From Pseudomonadota bacterium (GTDB lineage: Bacteria; Pseudomonadota; Alphaproteobacteria; Acetobacterales; Acetobacteraceae), in assembly GCA_021845835.1 (NCBI GenBank), contig JAJZVE010000252.1, positions 1-6,760 of the forward strand: 6,760 nucleotides of DNA. The letters are read 5' to 3'. Of the stretch, positions 6,319-6,760 are shown piece after piece (position 1 is the first letter of the stretch; each line of letters starts with the position of its first letter). Below the pieces are notes generated by a model that had not been told where the DNA came from, did no database searches, and saw only the letters and a list, made by a program, of their open reading frames with translations. The translations under genes and the position numbers were made by a program.

Positions 6319-6760
6319 GCGTCGCCCCTGCCGCTGCGGTCGTCAAGGACACCTCCATGCTCAAGCAGAAGGAGATGATCAGCGGCAACTACCAGAAGCT
6401 GGAGACGGCAGCGGCCGACGGCCGCAAGGTCGCGGCCACTTTCGTGCCGGGCAACCTCAACGAGTTGATCATGTGCTTCGACATGCTCAACAACCTGCCC
6501 GAGATCAACGCGATCCAGAACGGCCTGCGCAAGAAGACCGGCGGCTACATCATGGAGGCCGAGAAGCGCGGCCATTCCGAGGATGTCTGCACCTACGTCA
6601 AAGCCGATCTCGGCATGATCGCCAAGGGCAATCTCGGCCCCGACGGCCAGAAGCTGCCCGATCCCGACCTGCTGCTGCTGTCCTACACCGGCTGCTTCAC
6701 CTTCATGAAGTGGTTCGAGCTGCTGCGCGACCACTACAAATGCGAGACCGCGATGCTGCA
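6315..6760 (+). CDS. bcrB: Benzoyl-CoA reductase subunit B (3' end outside window)
   Basis: The frame is open from the ATG at 6315 to the window edge, giving 148 complete codons of a protein that is about 430 residues in relatives. It is the second subunit of the benzoyl-CoA-binding half of class I benzoyl-CoA reductase. Visible family features are FVPGNLNELIMCFDMLNNLPEIN (in part, 43-60), the cluster-ligand-type segments HSEDVCTYVKADLGM (87-101, Cys92) and LLLLSYTGCFTFMKWFE (119-135, Cys127), which correspond to the conserved cysteines of the HgdB-like fold. The ATG overlaps the bcrC stop by four bases (ATGA), and GGAG at 6305-6308 in the end of bcrC serves as ribosome-binding site. The second Met at residue 15 is a possible but less likely start. 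The genes for BcrA, BcrD, ferredoxin and the Had dehydrogenase would be expected beyond the edge. Confidence 0.93.
   Translation, partial: MSVAPAAAVVKDTSMLKQKEMISGNYQKLETAAADGRKVAATFVPGNLNELIMCFDMLNNLPEINAIQNGLRKKTGGYIMEAEKRGHSEDVCTYVKADLGMIAKGNLGPDGQKLPDPDLLLLSYTGCFTFMKWFELLRDHYKCETAML

Noticed and set aside
1..6760. CRISPR array, insertion sequence, tRNA or rRNA
   Set aside because: No regularly spaced repeats, transposase motifs, terminal inverted repeats or RNA-gene signatures were seen; nearly all the sequence is explained by six metabolic genes and a control region.

Overview
The window is a GC-rich (well over 60% by eye) piece of a proteobacterial chromosome holding two divergent operons for anaerobic breakdown of aromatic acids. 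The proteins resemble those of denitrifying or phototrophic Proteobacteria with the Thauera/Magnetospirillum-type benzoyl-CoA pathway. A perfect FNR/FixK-type operator lies between the operons. An alphaproteobacterium is my best guess, but a betaproteobacterium of the Thauera type cannot be excluded from sequence alone.

The left operon reads leftward from about 2891 and runs off the window at position 1. It encodes a small hotdog-fold thioesterase of the FlK type (2484-2891), a PaaK-type phenylacetate-CoA ligase (992-2371), and the N-terminal third or so of a molybdopterin oxidoreductase that looks like the large subunit of phenylacetyl-CoA:acceptor oxidoreductase (PadB; 1-980). Together they suggest activation of phenylacetate to phenylacetyl-CoA followed by alpha-oxidation to phenylglyoxylate, whose decarboxylation by another enzyme gives benzoyl-CoA.

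Positions 2892-3236 form the intergenic control region. It holds a 20-bp perfect palindrome with the core TTGAT-N4-ATCAA (3017-3036), an AT-richer patch at about 2931-2970, and a 29-codon open frame with a good ribosome-binding site (3132-3221) just before the first right-hand gene.

The right operon reads rightward from 3237 and runs off the window at 6760. It encodes the ring-opening hydrolase Oah (3237-4370), the dienoyl-CoA hydratase Dch (4373-5143), benzoyl-CoA reductase subunit C (5146-6318) and the first 148 residues of subunit B (6315 onward). The four genes are packed with gaps of 2 and 2 bases and then a 4-base ATGA overlap, so they are almost certainly co-transcribed and translationally coupled. 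Benzoyl-CoA is dearomatised by BcrABCD, the diene is hydrated by Dch, oxidised by a dehydrogenase (Had, not in this window), and the ring is opened by Oah to 3-hydroxypimelyl-CoA. The left operon would supply the benzoyl-CoA that the right operon consumes.

The pathway itself is known. The points worth a second look are the shared anaerobic operator, the FlK-like thioesterase placed with an alpha-oxidation module, the altered iron-sulfur motif of the Mo enzyme, and short leader-like reading frames ahead of both the ligase and oah.
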